Made by a program: the position numbers and the translations under genes
Notes under the pieces: model-generated
The model's database searches: none
What the model was told of the DNA's origin: nothing
What the model saw: only the letters and a program-made list of their open reading frames with translations
Assembly (NCBI GenBank): GCA_005239595.1
Contig: SBBT01000012.1
Coordinates: 1 to 24,054 of the forward strand
DNA length: 24,054 bases
Direction: 5' to 3'
Source: Candidatus Troglogloeales bacterium
Lineage (GTDB): Bacteria; Nitrospirota; Nitrospiria; SBBL01; SBBT01
Part shown: positions 22,942 to 24,054 of the stretch, one piece after another
How the letters are laid out: the number at the start of each line of letters is the position of its first letter
How positions within the stretch are numbered: the first letter of the stretch is position 1

Positions 22942-23274
22942 ATGCATCTGAAGGAAATAGCAAAGTGGTTCCTGCAATCATTGCCAGGTGTTGCGGTAAC
23001 CGGATTGTGTGGAGGGATCATCGGGCATTTTATGGGGGGGCTTATCTGGATTTTCAGCATGGCGATAGCGGGTAGCCTTTTAGGAATGGTTATTTGGCGG
23101 ATGGGAGGACAACGGTTTTTTATCCTTGTGGTCATTGGAGTTTTTTTAGGCGGGATGTTGGCACTTTATTTAAGTGGCAAGAACTCTTTCTTGCTCGGTG
23201 CTGCTGCGGGAGGTGCTATTGGCGGATTTCTGGGGGTAAACCTTCATTTGTTGTGGCCCAGGCATTTTATCTGA
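22942..23274 (+). CDS. Small glycine-rich membrane protein
   Basis: A 110-residue protein with about four Gly-rich hydrophobic helices, roughly 13-30, 32-50, 57-75 and 82-100. The 'GLCGGIIGHFMGG', 'GVFLGGMLALY' and 'GAAAGGAIGGFLGV' patterns are of the glycine-zipper kind. No family is recognised and there is no cleavable signal. The start codon lacks a good Shine-Dalgarno, and a later in-frame start cannot be excluded. It lies 78 bases past the epimerase on the same strand. The composition (alternating Gly and aliphatic residues in membrane-length blocks) looks like a real protein. Function unknown. Confidence 0.55.
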   Translation: MHLKEIAKWFLQSLPGVAVTGLCGGIIGHFMGGLIWIFSMAIAGSLLGMVIWRMGGQRFFILVVIGVFLGGMLALYLSGKNSFLLGAAAGGAIGGFLGVNLHLLWPRHFI

Positions 23275-23309
23275 CGCAAAATTCTCTCTCCTTTAAAGAC
23301 AGACGCCAA

Positions 23310-23330
23310 CGCCAAACAGACGCCAAACAG
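23310..23330 (+). promoter_or_regulatory. Tandem 11-bp-period repeat before the chagasin-like gene promoter
   Basis: CGCCAAACAG occurs at 23310-23319 and 23321-23330, an exact 11-bp period, ending one base before the -35 box. A third shorter copy (ACGCCAA) lies at 23303-23309. The arrangement is that of OmpR/PhoB-type direct-repeat activator sites. The regulator is unknown. Confidence 0.55.
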
Positions 23331-23331
23331 G

Positions 23332-23359
23332 TTGACAAGGAAAAACGATTTCATATAAA
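23332..23359 (+). promoter_or_regulatory. Promoter of the chagasin-like gene
   Basis: -35 TTGACA (23332-23337), exact consensus; 16-base spacer; -10 TATAAA (23354-23359). Transcription should start near 23366, with a leader of about 17 bases carrying AAGGG. Confidence 0.65.
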
Positions 23360-23382
23360 TTCGTGCAAAAGGGATGAATACA

Positions 23383-23679
23383 ATGGAAGAAAACAGCAGG
23401 ACGATCCAGACAAAAAAAACAGAGACATTCAAAATTCAGATATGGGAAGACCGCACGCGTGGAAGCCGGTGGACGCCCATCTATGATGCCTCTTCTCTAA
23501 AGTTAATCAACGATGATTATGTACGAACTCAAAACATCCGGGTAACCGACACCGGAATGCGTTATTTTGAATTTATGGCACAGGATAGTGGAAAATATGA
23601 ACTTGTTTTTGAATTAAGGTACGGATGGAAGTTCTCCGCAGAAGAGCGTATTAAATATAACATCGAAGTTGTCGCATAG
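23383..23679 (+). CDS. Chagasin-like (I42-type) domain protein
   Basis: About 98 residues resembling the chagasin family of cysteine-protease inhibitors, which have an immunoglobulin-like beta fold. The match is to the second half: 'GMRYFEFMAQDSGKYELVFE' then 'LRYGW', following the family pattern G-xx-xFxF-xA-x-xG-xxxLxF-xxxRPW, with an end strand 'IKYNIEVVA'. The first inhibitory loop (NPTTG) is not visible, and RPW is RYGW, so inhibition is uncertain. ATG 23383 is preferred to 23374 because AAGGG lies 9 bases upstream of it but abuts the earlier one. No signal peptide is seen, so the product should be cytosolic, unlike most bacterial chagasins. It has its own strong promoter. Confidence 0.6.
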   Translation: MEENSRTIQTKKTETFKIQIWEDRTRGSRWTPIYDASSLKLINDDYVRTQNIRVTDTGMRYFEFMAQDSGKYELVFELRYGWKFSAEERIKYNIEVVA

Positions 23680-23705
23680 CCATCTTTAGCAACGATGTCA
23701 CGCAT

Positions 23706-23781
23706 GGTCCCATCGTCTAGCGGCCCAGGACGTTGGCCTCTCACGCCGAAAACACGGGTTCGAACCCCGTTGGGACCACCA
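23706..23781 (+). tRNA. tRNA-Glu (anticodon CTC)
   Basis: A complete 76-base cloverleaf. Acceptor GGTCCCA pairs with TGGGACC. The D stem is GTCT/GGAC, the anticodon stem TTGGC/GCCGA with loop CTCTCAC (anticodon CTC, reading GAG), and the T stem ACGGG/CCCGT with loop TTCGAAC. The CCA end is encoded. It starts 26 bases after the chagasin-like gene. Glutamate tRNAs can serve as integration sites, but no second copy of the 3' end is in the window. Confidence 0.95.
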
Positions 23782-23858
23782 AACGGAATTAGCGCGAGAA
23801 TTGGAGGGGGCGCTTCGCGCCCAGTCTGGGACTTCGTGCAGGAAATTCCGTGGTTTTT
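23779..23858 (+). terminator. Branched terminator downstream of tRNA-Glu
   Basis: CGGAATT (23784-23790) pairs with AATTCCG (23844-23850). This outer stem encloses a perfect hairpin GGGCGC-ttc-GCGCCC (23808-23822) and is followed by TGG and six T residues. The stem can extend by pairing TGG with the tRNA's own CCA across a two-base bulge. Beyond it, 23880-23896 holds another hairpin (CCGCCG/CGGCGG), and I see no gene up to the window end. Confidence 0.55.
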
Positions 23859-24054
23859 TGAAATCCATCACCAACTTCCCCGCCGCCAAACGGCGGTTCG
23901 AGCCGATGGTTTTAAGAAAGTTTTTCATCCCTGAAAAATTTTCTTCCAAAATCATTGCTGTCCAAATTAGCCTGACATAAAATTGGGGTGTATTGATTTT
24001 ATTGGGTATTGGAACACGGTTTGTTTCATTTTAAAATCAGGCCTCCTGTTCTGC

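Noticed and set aside
23695..23955. ORFs on both strands across the tRNA
   Set aside because: They read through tRNA-Glu and its terminator; a common false prediction.
23782..24054. Integrated element at tRNA-Glu
   Set aside because: No integrase and no repeat of the tRNA 3' end within the window.
1..24054. CRISPR array or phage defence system
   Set aside because: No regularly spaced repeats, Cas-like, restriction or toxin-antitoxin gene was recognised.

Overview
This window looks like a chromosomal segment of a free-living Gram-negative bacterium of medium G+C. Supporting signs are two lipoprotein signal sequences, a signal-less NagZ that would act in the cytoplasm, and a PQQ-type periplasmic dehydrogenase. 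The mix of genes and the Arg-Arg-repeat small proteins would fit a Nitrospirota- or deltaproteobacteria-like lineage, but the sequence alone does not fix the taxon. There is no phage, CRISPR array, rRNA or complete insertion sequence.

Layout. 1-800 is a mobile-element graveyard: a short minus-strand ORF with weak IS256-type likeness and a frameshifted 3' fragment of an ISNCY-type transposase. 869-4245 (+) is an oligopeptide ABC transporter (binding lipoprotein and two permeases, no ATPases) with a strong promoter that implies a leaderless mRNA. 4269-5438 (-) is a secreted PQQ-dependent sugar dehydrogenase, followed by the first arginine-rich small protein (5660-5896, -). From 11278 down to 6021 runs a minus-strand gene series: a paralogous arginine-rich protein, queE, pepA, nagZ, dedA and an FNR-like flavoprotein. 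11499-12504 (-) holds a short membrane ORF, a DUF393 protein and the wreck of an FAD-linked oxidase gene. 12644-15324 (+) is a zinc-type ABC uptake operon (binding protein, ATPase, permease with a His-rich tail). 19878 down to 15416 (-) carries a zinc-ribbon membrane protein, a CinA N-domain protein, a KimA-like potassium transporter and an FN3 lipoprotein. 19995-23781 (+) has an M3 oligopeptidase, a nucleotide-sugar epimerase, a small membrane protein, a chagasin-like protein and tRNA-Glu(CTC) with its terminator.

How they fit. Peptide import (oppABC), peptide breakdown (pepA, pepF) and cell-wall turnover (nagZ, dedA) recur, so peptide and muropeptide salvage is the main physiological theme. 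Metal and potassium uptake is the second.

The most unusual items are: (1) the pair of small proteins sharing an MRGYGPDRR core and flanking RR dyads, one of them leading the queE-pepA-nagZ series; (2) two promoters (arginine-rich protein/queE, and chagasin-like protein) each preceded by a tandem direct repeat of exactly 11-bp period upstream of a good -35 box, the geometry typical of OmpR/PhoB-family activators; (3) nested perfect palindromes spanning the predicted transcription start and Shine-Dalgarno of the arginine-rich gene; and (4) a tRNA terminator whose outer stem may involve the encoded CCA end. All functional statements are inferences from reading the sequence; no database search was run.
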